64,000 bases of DNA, from positions 85,750,800-85,814,799 of the forward strand of contig JAZBQD010000030.1 of assembly GCA_036583965.1 (NCBI GenBank), in the 5' to 3' direction. Of this stretch, positions 40,500-52,529 are shown one piece after another. The translations under genes and the position numbers were made by a program. Positions within the stretch are counted from its first letter, which is position 1; each line of letters starts with the position of its first letter. The DNA is from Prunella strophiata. Lineage: Eukaryota; Chordata; Aves; Passeriformes; Prunellidae. Under the pieces are notes generated by a model, which saw nothing but the letters and a program-made list of their open reading frames with translations, was not told the origin of the DNA and did not search any database.

Positions 40500-43100
40500 C
40501 ATGAGACTGGGATGCCCGCCAATTTCTTCCTCTGTGAAAGGGAGAATCAGCGTCGTGTTTGTTGAGATCTGTATTTGTTGTTTACCTAAGAGGGAACATG
40601 GGTGACATTCACGTCCTCGCTGTGCAACCTGCTCACACAGGACGGAAATCCCTCGGCTGGGAGGTGCTTCCTCTCACCTGGCCGCCCATAACGGGGAAAG
40701 ACGGCGGCCGGATTGTTGGCGAGGGGATGTGTGGGGCCGGGGGCGTGCTGCTGTGGGGCCGGCCGGGCCGGGGCGAGCCCGGGGTGGCCAGCAGAGCCGC
40801 GGGGTCCCGGGAGCGGTGCGGGAGAGGTGCGGAGCGGTGCGGGAGCGGTGGCGGGAGAGGTGCGGAGCGGTGCGGGAGAGGTGCGGGAGCGGTGCGGGAG
40901 CGGAGCGGGAGCGGTGCGGAGCTGTATGGGAGCGGTGCGGGAGAGGTGCGGAGCGGTGCGGGAGCGGTGCGGGAGCGGTGCGGAGCTGTATGGGAGCGGT
41001 GCGGAGAGGTGCGGAGCGGTGCGGGAGCGGTGGCGGGAGCGGTGCGGGAGAGGTGCGGAGCGGTGCGGGAGAGGTGCGGAGCGGTGCGGAGAGGTGCGGA
41101 GCGGTGCGGAGCGGTGCGGGAGAGGTGCGGAGCGGTGCGGGAGCGGTGCGGGAGAGGTGCGGAGCGGTGCGGGAGAGGTGCGGAGCGGTGCGGGAGAGGT
41201 GCGGGAGCGGAGCGGAGCTGTATGGGAGCGGAGCGGGAGCGGTGCGGAGCGGAGTGGTGCGGGAACGGAGCGGAGCGGGAGCGGTGCGGAGAGGTGCGGA
41301 GCGGTGCGGGAGCGGAGCGGAGCTGTATGGGAGCGGTGCGGGAGAGGTGCGGAGCGGTGCGGAGCGGTGCGGGAGCGGAGCGGAGCGGGAGCGGTGCGGA
41401 GCGGTGCGGGAGAGGTGCGGAGCGGAGTGGTGCGGGAACGGAGCGGAGCGGGAGCGGTGCGGAGCTGTATGGGAGCGGTGCGGGAGCGGAGCGGAGCGGG
41501 AGCGGTGCGGAGCTGTATGGGAGCGGAGCGGAGCGGAGCGGAGCGGAGTGGTGCGGGAACGGAGCGGAGCGGGAGCGGTGCGGAGCGGTGCGGAGAGGTG
41601 CGGAGCGGTGCGGAGCTGTATGGGAGCGGAGCGGAGCTGTATGGGAGCGGTGCGGGAGCGGTGCGGGAGAGGTGCGGGAGCGGAGCGGAGCGGAGCTGTA
41701 TGGGAGCGGTGCGGGAGAGGTGCGGAGCGGTGCGGAGAGGTGCGGGAGCGGAGCGGGAGAGGTGCGGGAGCGGAGCGGAGCGGGAGCGGTGCGGAGCTGT
41801 ATGGGAGCGGTGCGGAGCGGAGTGGTGCGGGAACGGAGCGGAGCGGGAGAGGTGCGGGAGCGGAGCGGGAGCGGTGCGGGAGAGGTGCGGAGCGGTGCGG
41901 GAGCGGAGCGGAGCTGTATGGGAGCGGTGCGGGAGCGGTGCGGGAGCGGAGCGGGAGCGGTGCGGAGCTGTATGGGAGCGGAGCGGAGCTGTATGGGAGC
42001 GGTGCGGGAGAGGTGCGGGAGCGGAGCGGAGCTGTATGGGAGCGGTGCGGAGCTGTATGGGAGCGGTGCGGGAGCGGAGCGGAGCTGTATGGGAGCGGTG
42101 CGGGAGCGGTGCGGGAGAGGTGCGGAGCGGTGCGGAGCTGTATGGGAGCGGTGCGGAGCGGAGTGGTGCGGGAACGGAGCGGAGCGGGAGCGGTGCGGAG
42201 CTGTATGGGAGCGGAGCGGAGCTGTATGGGAGCGGTGCGGGAGCGGAGCGGAGCTGTATGGGAGCGGAGCGGAGCTGTATGGGAGCGGTGCGGGAGCGGA
42301 GCGGGAGAGGTGCGGGAGCGGAGCGGAGCTGTATGGGAGCGGTGCGGGAGCGGTGCGGAGCGGTGCGGGAGCGGTGCGGAGCTGTATGGGAGCGGTGCGG
42401 AGCTGTATGGGAGCGGTGCGGAGCTGTATGGGAGCGGTGCGGAGCTGTATGGGAGCGGTGCGGAGCTGTATGGGAGCGGTGCGGAGCTGTATGGGAGCGG
42501 TGCGGAGCTGTATGGGAGCGGAGCGGAGCTGTATGGGAGCGGTGCGGAGCTGTATGGGAGCGGTGCGGGAGAGGTGCGGAGCGGTGCGGGAGAGGTGCGG
42601 AGCGGTGCGGAGCTGTATGGGAGCGGTGCGGGAGCGGTGCGGAGCGGAGTGGTGCGGGAACGGAGCGGAGCGGGAGAGGTGCGGGAGCGGAGCGGAGCTG
42701 TATGGGAGCGGTGCGGAGCTGTATGGGAGCGGAGCGGAGCGGGAACGGAGCGGAGCGGGAGCGGTGCGGAGCGGGGGCTGCAAGGCGTCCGGCGGCCACC
42801 GGGGGGCTTCATCTCCCCTCGAAAGGAGCTCTGCCGGGAGCCGCTTGCCGGGAAAGCGGCTTGTTAGCGCTAATGAGAGCCCGGCTGTTCTGCTCCCGCG
42901 GCTCAGCGTTTGCTGTTGGCTCACGGGTTAGCCATTTAAAGGTATCTCGGCCTCCCTGTTTATTTTGAGGGTCTCACGGCTGTCAGCCTTCACCGAGTAG
43001 AGGCTAATACGCTTAAGCACGTGTTACCCTTCGCGAGAGCCTTAATAACAACCAAGGCCATTAGTGGGGCAGGACAGCCCCAAAGGCTGGGCTAAACGCT
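40500..43100. promoter_or_regulatory. CpG-rich island enclosing a minisatellite, far from any known gene
   Basis: CpG density is high not only in the tandem array but also in non-repetitive flanks on both sides (about 40,530-40,800, with GACGGCGGCCGG and GGCCGGGCCGGGGCG; and about 42,780-43,040). A TCGCGAGA-type motif occurs at about 43,031-43,038. The unique flanks suggest a real CpG island with promoter potential, perhaps for an unannotated non-coding transcript, rather than CpG density coming only from the repeat. No TATA box, splice donor series or coding frame supports a protein gene. Confidence 0.4.
40809..42775. repeat. GC-rich minisatellite of 10-11 bp units with higher-order structure
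   Basis: About 2 kb of tandem repeats built from GAGCGGTGCGG (11 bp), GAGAGGTGCGG (11 bp), AGCGGTGCGG (10 bp) and the variant AGCTGTATGG (10 bp). Paired 11+10 units make a 21-bp higher-order unit that occurs nine times in a row around 42,370-42,555. A longer composite containing GGAGTGGTGCGGGAACGG recurs six times (about 41,250, 41,424, 41,546, 41,817, 42,160 and 42,648). The plus strand is strongly G-rich. No stop codon occurs in any of the six frames. The 712-790 residue open frames here switch peptide motif wherever unit length changes, which is not how a protein repeat behaves. Confidence 0.95.
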
Positions 43101-44859
43101 GTTTCCAGCCTGCCAGGCTCCTGTGGCTGCGGTGCTGCTCTACTTTTTGTGGTAAATGGGTGCTTCAATAATTTCTTGCTTAAATAATTATCCATGAGAG
43201 TAATACATATTAAAAACTATAATACATTGGAGGTTTTTTTAAACCCTTATATTCATTCATAAGATCTCAAAGTGCTTTATAAATGAGGTCAGTGCAATTA
43301 ACCCTATTGAGCCACTGCTGCGAAGAAATTCCAGATGTGCCCATAAACTGATGCTGTCACTTGGCATCAGCCAGACAAATGGTCCTGTTTCTAGCACCTT
43401 TAATCCAATCTGGAATCAAAACCAAAACAGCGGAAAGCCTCCATATTAGATAAGGTTTTTGGTCACAGAAGCTGCCATTGCCTTGAAGGGAGGAAGGAAA
43501 TAGCCTGGAAGAATTTGGAAACTGCCCTGCTGTGCTTAAAGTGGTTGGGGATCACTGAAGAACTGAAATAAGGAGAAGCAGCAGTTGGCAAAAACTGGAA
43601 GAGGTAGCAGTGAGGAGAGTGAAGTTTCTTAAGTAACATGTAGCTTAGAGAGCTGTCACAGTTTTTGAGAGAGACTCCTGCCCTTCCTTGCAGGAAAACG
43701 TTCCCAGTGATCTGAAAGAGTGAGGGGGCTAAAGCCCTAAAAGGAGGCCTCCAATTTTAGAAGTGTCTCTCCTCACCATAATCCCTCCACTTTTATAACA
43801 TTTTCTACGTATGACATTATACGAACTGCGTAACTGACAAATCCTTCATTTGCATTAGATTTAAGTGGCTTCCCTCCCATCACTCCTCACGGTTAAAAAT
43901 ACATTACAGAAATTACTATCCTGCCTAGGAAAATGTGTGATGACTCTGGTGTCTGTCGTTTATTTCTTAAACATTTTGGCACTTTTCCTCCTGAGTTGTC
44001 TTTTCCCTTCAGCTTCGAGAGGGGGAAAGGAAAGTGCAGGGTTAGGGCAAGATTTTTCCATTTCCCTGGTTATTGCATGCATGCATTGCAGCCCACATGC
44101 CAGGCATGACGGAATCTAAATGCTGGGCAGGAGCAGTGAAATCCTCAGGAGGAAAGGAGAATAGAAATGACAGAGAAGCCGCAGTTTGGGCTGCCATCAC
44201 AATGACCATATCGAATCAGACCAAAAGTACTGGCCCAAGATCTTTTCTTCCTACACTGCCCAGCATTTACAGAAAGACTGTCAGCAAACAGCAAGTGGAG
44301 CATGACCTTTCCTTTCATATGACCTTTCAGCTCCTGCAAAGGGGAAAAATTCAACCCTGCTTTTACCTCTGTGCTACATGAGCTAAATTTGGCCCTCTGC
44401 ATGCAAGCAGCCCTCTGATGTTCCTCACTCCTTTCTCCTGCAGGCCTACAGCTGATGCTCCAGTGTCTTGTCTCAGGGGCTGCTCATGTGGGGTGTTTCT
44501 GAGCATTAATCATGCTGCAGACATCCGTTTTCCCTCTGATAAGAGCCTGGCTCAATCTGTAAGGAAAGGAGGGGAATCAATCTGCCTGATTGCCGTAGAC
44601 CCTTCATTTTGCACTGCTCAGCCCCTTGCCAAGCAGAGCAGCAGGGGAGTCTCCGCTCAGTTGCTCCCAGCAGGTGTCACTATGGAATGGGAAAATGCAA
44701 TTCCAGGGCTGGGAAAGAAGTCTGGCAACAGGTGGAGCATCCTCTGACACTGCTGCCGAGGTAGCACGCTGCTGTGTCCCGGAAACTTTCATAATTAGAT
44801 CTGAAGCAGACGCGCTGCCACCCTCTGCCTTCCCTCCTTTTTCCCCTTCGTCGCAGCAA

Positions 44860-45150
44860 CCATAATAGGGAGCCAGGGGAGATTTTGATTTTTTTTAGGC
44901 ATTGCTTAGCAATGAATGCAGAGACACCCATCTTCATGGATCACTACCCCGTGTAGTAATGCAGCACAATAATGTGTAAAGTTTCCAGAACTGTTGGTAA
45001 TTACTGATAAGCCCAGTTCAGCTTTCAGTTACATACAAAGCTGGGTAAACAATGGGAGGGAAAAATTAATTACAGCCCATGTTTGCTAAAGCTAGCTAGT
45101 GATTCCATCTGATCACGTTCCTGCTCCTTTTATTCCCTTTGCACAAACAT
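44860..45150. promoter_or_regulatory. Candidate conserved non-coding enhancer block
   Basis: Unique sequence dense in developmental factor motifs: an inverted repeat CATTGCTTAGCAATG (44,900-44,914, C/EBP-like arms), GTAATTACTGATAAG (homeobox plus GATA), GTAAACAATGGG (forkhead overlapping SOX) and AATTAATTAC. This texture is typical of conserved non-coding elements near developmental regulators, but conservation itself cannot be seen from one genome. Confidence 0.3.
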
Positions 45151-45829
45151 TTGGGTGGTCAGGTTTTTCTAGCACCTAGGTGTGCAGAGGGAGCTTTAGT
45201 CTGTGCAAATAAAATGTCTCTCTCTAAGGGCATGGGCCCTTCTGGCAAGTGCTTGCCCATGCTCTGCCCTTGTGTTTGCAGTTGGGAAGGTGTTTGGAGG
45301 CCTGGGAAGGTAGAAGTCAAATGGTCACCTCTCCCAAGCAATACTGGGATTCCATACATCAGCAAAAGCAATGGGGGAAGAGAGAAGAGAGGAAAAGAAT
45401 GAATGGAAGACAGTGGGAAGGACACTCATCTGTAGATATTTCACGTCTTGACCCCAGAGCACCTCTGTACAGTATATCTTCTGTGACAGCAAACACAGAC
45501 TGTGTGAAGAAGCAGAGGGGAATTCACCATGTCACAAAAAGTTCCTCTTAGGCATGCTCTGAACATACTGGTGATGTAAACATTGGACATGGCTTATATT
45601 GCCTCACTTGCTGGGAAAACCAAGTGGGAAGGCCTAGTAGGTCCTATGCAGCAGCCCTTTGTCCCTCCCTGGCTCTTCATCAGGGACTCAGACAATTTCT
45701 AATTGTTCAGGGGGACTGAGGGTGTCAGAAGATGCTGCCAGTGCTCTAAAATCCATGTTGTCCTTTATGACTAGTTGAACCCCCTCACTACGGTAGGTCT
45801 GACTTGCTAACATCAATGCAAGACCAGTC

Positions 45830-45905
45830 TTGAGAAGGTGATCAGAGCAGATGACCTCCAAATGTCCTTTCCAGCTAAAATAACTCTGTAATTCTATTCA
45901 TATGG
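45830..45905 (+). mobile_element. CR1-like 3'-end remnant
   Basis: The string GATGACCTCCAAATGTCC, then TTTCCAGCTAAAATAACTC and TGTAATTCTATTCATA, resembles the CR1 terminus (GATGACCT-CC-A-AGGTCCCTTCCA followed by ATTCTGTG repeats). It is short and diverged. Confidence 0.6.
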
Positions 45906-47389
45906 GGTCATCTTTACTTATCCATATCCTTGAGCAGTGCCCTTACTTTTCCTGCGTACCATTTACCAGTTTTATGCAGAAGGAATGCCTGTTCTTCTGC
46001 TCTGCCATTCTCAGAGGTCAGGAATGTGATCAGGATGAATGTGACATATCCTCAACTGATTATAAATATTGTGTACATCTTTCCCTCTTCTGCATCTCAG
46101 AGAAACTCAGAAACCTCTGACAGTGAGGACCATGTTTGGTCAAGGATGAACAGAGAAAGGACTTGAGTGTCCTCAGCATCATCTCCTCACATCTCCATTC
46201 CCTGAAGTGCTCCCTCAGAGTCAGTGCATCAGTGATTTCTTCAGATTCATCTCCAACATGTAGCAACCAGGTCAGACAATTATAGATACGGCTTGATGTT
46301 TTGCTGTCAATGAACAGTTTGGTGAGACCTGGCATCTGCTTAGACTCACAATGTGTTTCTCCTCTTGTGAAGAAATGCTTGGCAGATGGATCCATAAAAT
46401 CCTACACTTAAGTGCACCCCTTTTATTGCTGTTGTTCATGCCCTGGTATGCAAAGCTGTGTTTTATGGGGTGTTGGGAAAGGCTCAGATCAAAGCTAATG
46501 TGATTTACCCATGATACCTTCAACAAGAAGAGGAGTTCAAAAGATAGGAGATCATCTATGAAGAAAATCAGACTTCACATATCTTTTCCTGTTGGGACAC
46601 AACATTAAAAAAAAGGGTTCTGGGCAGAGGCCTAATATCAGTCTCTCCTTTTCCCACTAGCACACTGGACAACAAGGACCCCTTCTAACTTAGCCTGCAG
46701 GGTCTCCCCTTGGCCTCCAGCCTCAAGTATCTGCCCTGGCAGTATGCTTCTAAAACAAACTCACAGTGTATGAATGTAAATAAATTTTCCTCTCTCCCTA
46801 TTTGAGATACTTTCAGGAAAGAAAATATCCCTATGTTCTAATTTTTTTTTTTTTTATTCTGAATACAGTTGCTGGATGTAAGCCATTCTAATTAAACTGC
46901 AAACTTCTTTTGAAGAGAGCTCAGATGTTGAAGAATTCGATGTCTGTATCATTTGTACTCATCTTTCTAAGTTCCACTGGCATAAAAGAGTAGCCAAAAC
47001 CACCACCAAACTCCAAAACAAGGCCCCCAGATCTGTTTGCTCTTGCACTTTGGCTGTCCCTGGGGTCTTCATGGAATTTACAAAACCGGGAGCAGAGCCT
47101 GACGCAGGGTGTCAGCTGGCAAATGTGGGTGGTACTTGGTTGTCAGATAAAGATTCATTTAGAAATGCAGCCGAGGAGAAGGAAGCCTCCTTCTGTACCC
47201 AGCACAGCCCCTGCAAATCAGGTGTCAGATTTGCTATCATGTAGTGAGCAAGTGCTTGGCAAGTTGTTCCTTGTGCATAGGTTGCAGAGGTGGTGCTGCT
47301 TTAGCACACATAATTGTGCTGGGTGTCCTGCAGCAGCAGACCCCGAGCCACTTTGCTCGCTGTGCGGCGGAGCCTGGGCCGTCAGCCAG

Positions 47390-47530
47390 CCGAGCTGCGT
47401 GCACTTGCTCGTGCTCAATTAGCAGGTTCAGGCTGTGTATGCCATCCACGCTGCTGCAGTGCCAAGGCACCAGTTGCCCTCAGCAGCTAATAATATAGAA
47501 CTGCAAAGCACAGTTAATTAAGTAGGTACA
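47390..47530. promoter_or_regulatory. Candidate conserved non-coding block with NFI-like palindrome
   Basis: It contains a perfect inverted repeat GTGCCAAGGCAC (47,459-47,470), TGCTCAATTAGC and AGCAGCTAATAATATAG, and ends with ACAGTTAATTAAG. Homeobox-type TAAT cores cluster here. There is no coding frame of interest. Confidence 0.25.
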
Positions 47531-50500
47531 ATTTGTTCCATGGTATGTTCCCTACATGTGAAATGGTGTGTGGTTTTCTGCTAGCGATGGAGGTTGCTGC
47601 TCCCAGAGTTGTCCCTTGGGGTCCTGTTGTCAGGTGCTCATTCCTTCTCTCTGCTCTGTGCCAGACTGTGGCCTGCACCCACAGGATGTCCAGGATGCTG
47701 TGAGCAACACCAAAAATGTAAAGTCTTCTTTTGAACTAAACTCTTGGGGAGTCTGGACTTTGGTTTTTCTTTGGCTGTCTTTGACATCTTTTGCCTTCTA
47801 AGCTGGGATCCCAAAGATCTAAACAGTAGTTCTCTGCTGTTGGGAAAGAGGCTAGCATCAGGATTTCTGTGAAAGCTTCCTGCTGATCACTCACTGTCAT
47901 CCCCACCAGTGTTTTTTCAGTGCACTGAAACACGCAATAGCCTAATGCAGAGATTTTTGCTTGGCTTCAGTCGTTCACAGAAGCAGAGAGGTATGATTTA
48001 TAGGTCCAGAGGATATATGGGAAATACTTTAAAAATAGAAAGATTCTTGTTTCATAAGCTTCCAGTGAGTCCCCTTTCAGAGAGAAACATGTTTCCCAGA
48101 CTTTGCATCATGAAGGAAGATTTTTTATAACTGCATTTTTAGTTTGGGGTGAAGAGAGATGCACTGGTGCTTTATAAGGACACTAAAAATCATTAAAGAA
48201 AAAACAAAATCAAAACAACATAGGAGTAATTTATGAATGATTGATAGTCATCTGAGGCCAGTGTATGAGCAAACCTTGCTTTCTCCTCTGTCTCTGCTTG
48301 CTACAGTAGCTGTTTGACAGCATCTGCCATTTGTCTGGGTCAAGGTGAAATTTGTTTTGAGGAGGAATCAAGCATTTTTACAGTGCATCTCATTTAAATT
48401 TTTGTTCTTCAGTTGCAAAGAAACCCTTACTGCCACACTGTAAACAAGGTGTAAGTCCACTGTAATAAACTCAGACTAAGCAGAGGCCAGAAAGCACTAC
48501 TACATGTTTCTTTTAAAAGGAAGGAAAATTAAAAAAAATCGACTAATAAAGGAAACAGCAATAAAAACTGGGAAAGACAGTGAAAGAGAAAGATATTTGA
48601 ATGACCTGGTAGTTATACCTACAACAAGAGGCACTCCTTCATTAATCTATTCTTGCTTTGCTGACATTGTTGAGCAGGTAGAAACCAAACTCTTCCAACC
48701 TTCTCTATCACTTGCTGCTTGTCACCTGCTTTCCAGTTTGGAAATCAAACACTTGGCTCTCCCTCTGCTGTGGACATTTGAAAGGCTTCTGTTGTGTTCT
48801 CTTCCTAGAGTTGGCTTCCAGTTCAAATGGCAGTGGACAGGCAAGACAGCAAGGGTTAAATGGTTAATTTGTAGAACAGAATTATTAATTTCAGGAGAAA
48901 ATAGAAGACCATGAATCCTGTGTACTGGAGATGTCACTTGCAACGACGAGGAGGGCATCTGGATGTGGTGAGAACTGATGGACACGTGAAGGACATGGCC
49001 CTCTGCTGCTTGTGTACCACTGATGTAGGAATAATTGCCCTGCACACAGATCTCAGATGTCAGGAAGTCAAAATGTCTGACTGCAACAGTCTGTGGTCTG
49101 ACACAGAAGAAAACACAACAAAGCTGGGCGGGAAAAGAGCAAGAATTAGGAGAGCAGTAATAAGATCACACAGTAAGTAGCTGCCTACATGCACAATTAG
49201 ACGGTTCCAAGCCATTTTAAAGAGGAGTTGTGTGAATAATTGATTTTTCAGTTCACTGGTCAAACTGAAGAAAAAAACCATTCATTTTGGATTGACCTGA
49301 AGCATAAAATTTTATTGGCTTTCTTGGAAAAATTAAAAAAAAAAAAAGGTTAGGAAAAATGATTTGGAGTTGAAGTCAAAGTTAATGATTCATTTATTTG
49401 GAGGAATTGAAATGCTCATTAAGTGCATCTTAAATTTTAGAAATAACTTTTGGACAAAAATTTTCTTTTTTTGAAAATATGTGAAAAATATTGTGAAAAC
49501 ATGAAAATAATTTCTCTTTTTTTGAAATCATGGTCCTTTTCAGTCAAAATTATTAGCCACATCAAGCCAATTTTCAAAACAATTTTGACCTGACTTATTT
49601 GCCTAGTACCTAACAACATTGCTTCCTCTGTCCTTCAACCCTTCTTTCACAGGACAGTGCATTTTTTGGAAGATAGGTTGTAAACAAATTCTGAGGGAAA
49701 TGATGGCTTGATTTTCAAATGAGGATTTTAAACTTACTTTTGTGGGACATGAACAACATAATTCTAAATCTGTTTCTCTATGATGAAGTTAAGATTAGAG
49801 GGAAAATATTCAAGTGAAGGAATAACTTAGTTTTTTATTTTTAAGTAATAAATAAATAATGTAAATAAGGCTTGACAGATGAAGAAATTTTTACTTAAAC
49901 ATTCCATAGCACTCGCTACCTGGCAAAATTACCCATCACCAGTCCTGAGGGGGAAAAAAAAAAAAGGAATAAAATAGCCTGTGGTGTCGGAGTATTCAGA
50001 TAAGCATCACAGGTTTTTCCTGTAGTTCCAAAGTCATCATTCCTGTGGCAAGCTGGGGGTTACCCAAGGTGCAGAGGGCGTTTTGGGGGTCCTGTGGAGA
50101 GCTGAGGGTGGGTGAGATCATTGTCTGGTCACGCTGACTGCCCAGGTGTCAGCTCCGAAGGCTGGATCTCTCTTTCTCACTTCCTAAGGAAAAGCTGGCA
50201 TGCCTCCTGTGGGCTGTGCTTTCAAGCTTGCTCTTCTTCCTGCAACAGTTCAAAGATCAAAGAAGGAGCAGAGGCTGTTTCCCAGGAGCCAAAAGACACC
50301 CATCACACAGACCCTGTGGGAGATGCCTGGCAAAGGATCAGAATTTAGTGATCATTTTGTTTGGTAGCCAGTTTCTTCCAGTCCTTTAATATTCATTACA
50401 TTGAAAATATTTTCTCTCTTATAAATGCCATCTACTCTTTATTGGTTTTCTCTCTTAATTGTGCTTTATTTCTGCACATTATACTTTATATATACACTTA

Positions 50501-51329
50501 AAAATTCCTGAATGAATCACTTCTTACATTAGCTGAGTAACTTTGAGCAAGAAAAGGAACGAAGCAGTCTAACATGACCACCCTTCTCACATCCCCCTCT
50601 CAGAATCACTGCCCTGGTATATTTGGTGCCCAGGGCACCTGCCTGGGTCAGGGGGTGAGATCTTTGCTCACAGGGACTGTACCAACCTCTCCTCACGTGG
50701 GCTCAGCAGAAGAGCACAGGCAGTTATTTATGGCTCTGAAGCCTAAGCAGCTCTCTGAAATGAAGACACCGTGATCTAGTTAGGTTACAGAAAATAATGG
50801 GCACTATACATGTGCTTTGATACATTTGCTTTTCTTTTGATTTGTCTGAAAGCCTCTCATTCTCTGTCTTTCTTCTCCCTACTGTCATTTTCCTTTTTTC
50901 TCTTCCCATTCCCAGTTCAAACCTGACTTAAAGAGTTTATGAGGGAGAACCAGACCCCAGGAACAGCCATTGATCTTAAGGGGATCAGGTTTCTGCCTGT
51001 ATCACTCTGTCCTTTGGGTGCTGCTGACGCAATTTATTTTAAATTAGAAGTTTATTAGGGAAAACCAGTCTTGCTTTTTGTCATGTGTTTCTGTATTTTT
51101 TTCCCAGAAAAACTGGAAAGAAGCAGTCACACCAAGATGGATTCATAAAACAGCTAATAATGATAAAAATAATATTCCTCATTGTCATTAATGACCACAC
51201 TCTGATGTTCCTTTTAAGGCAATAGATCACCCTATCATGACTTCTTTGGCTGTCTGTGCAAAAGGAAAAAAAAAAAAACAAAACAAAAAACAACCAGCTT
51301 CTCATGGTGTATAAAGAAATTGAAACCTG

Positions 51330-51560
51330 TTTATTTATGACCGGATAAGAATGAGCTGCCTCATTAATGTGGTATAAAATGGGTATAATTCAGCATTCTG
51401 TACAATCCTCCATGACGTGTTGACAGGTGCTGTCATGCACTATCACTTTTAGGTTATTGCACTCTAATAGACTACAATTATAGCTCATTTAATATGATAT
51501 GACAGTGGGGAAGCACGTGCAAGGTTACAAGCAGTTACACTTACAAAACAAGCTGGTGGC
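51330..51560. promoter_or_regulatory. Candidate conserved non-coding block with inverted TGACAG sites
   Basis: It carries GGATAAGAATG (GATA), CTCATTAATGTGG, a perfect inverted repeat TGACAGGTGCTGTCA (51,421-51,435), TTGCACTCTAATAG, ATTATAGCTCATTTAATATG and CACGTG. TGACAG is the MEIS/TGIF (TALE homeodomain) core, and the spacer also creates a CAGGTG E-box. The motif density suggests an enhancer. Confidence 0.3.
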
Positions 51561-52529
51561 GATGAATACAGCTACAGGTAAATATTGCAGGGGGCAAATC
51601 CCCTTGCCACTGTCACAGAGCCCAAATGTCTGTGGCTACAAGTCTTATGTGAATAGTTCTCGCAATGAAAGATTTGTGTCTCATTTTTTCTCTTTATTTT
51701 CCCCACAAATGCCAATATTACTGCTCTCAGTTGTGCCTCCTAATGTTGCTCCAACAGTCGAAACCACAGCAGGGGGTGGAGTAGACTTGAAGAAAAGCCG
51801 AAGCTGTAAGTAGCACAAGATTTATAACAGTTGGCAGCCCAACATCTCATCTCGTACAAACAACTCGGTTTCCTTTTGGCGGCCTGCTGTGCCACTAACA
51901 AGGCAGGCTACAGAATTCACCCACTGGGTGATGGGGAAAGGCAGCACAAAGCACACACCAGCATCATTTTCATATGGTAGGAGAGCAGCAAAAAAGTTGG
52001 GCCCCGCGCATTGATTTCAGTCATTAGAGGGGGAAACTGCAGAACTGGATAGAAAATTTTAAACTGGTTAAAAACAAAAGTCCCTTCAGGGGACTTTAAG
52101 ATTTTTCAACAACATTGCAGGGTTTCAACAGGGCAGGTTTTGCACTGAGGCCATGTAGATGGTATTATAAACCAAAAAGAAACCACCAGTCTGTGTTTTT
52201 GTTTTAGCTATGTACTAAAGTGAGTGATTTTGCTACTTTCTTGCCTAAAATGTGTTTCAGATATTGTTTTAAATGCCGAGGTCGTAGCTATTCTTGCACA
52301 CTGAGCAACTGTATGATAAATTCCTTCTGGGAGTGGCCACACACTTTGTGAAAAATGCATATTACATGATTGGCTTTTCGCAAATATTATATGTATCATG
52401 TTGTATCAATTTTGTAGTGCTATATTGATGTTTTGATAATATAGTAAATGTAGTGTTATAGTTAAATTGTGGTTTTTTGTAATTAAAGTAGAGACTATGG
52501 ATGTAAGATTTTTTTACAGAAGGAATGGG

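Larger units (their letters stand above)
43101..52529. other. Gene-poor interval with candidate conserved non-coding blocks
   Basis: No protein-coding gene recognised. It contains one CR1-like 3' end (about 45,830-45,905). Stretches that look enhancer-like (44,860-45,150; 47,390-47,530; 51,330-51,560) are listed separately. The remainder is ordinary AT-rich non-coding DNA with short homopolymers. Open frames up to 136 codons occur but none shows family resemblance or splice context. Confidence 0.45.

Noticed and set aside
40809..42775. CRISPR-like or satellite-centromere array
   Set aside because: Units are 10-21 bp with no unique spacers, and a 2-kb single-locus array in a euchromatic interval is a minisatellite.
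40559..42968. Six open frames of 712-790 codons, Arg/Gly-rich or Pro/Leu/Arg-rich
   Set aside because: They come from a stop-free tandem repeat. Peptide motifs change frame with each unit-length change, and no signal, domain or splice structure supports a protein.
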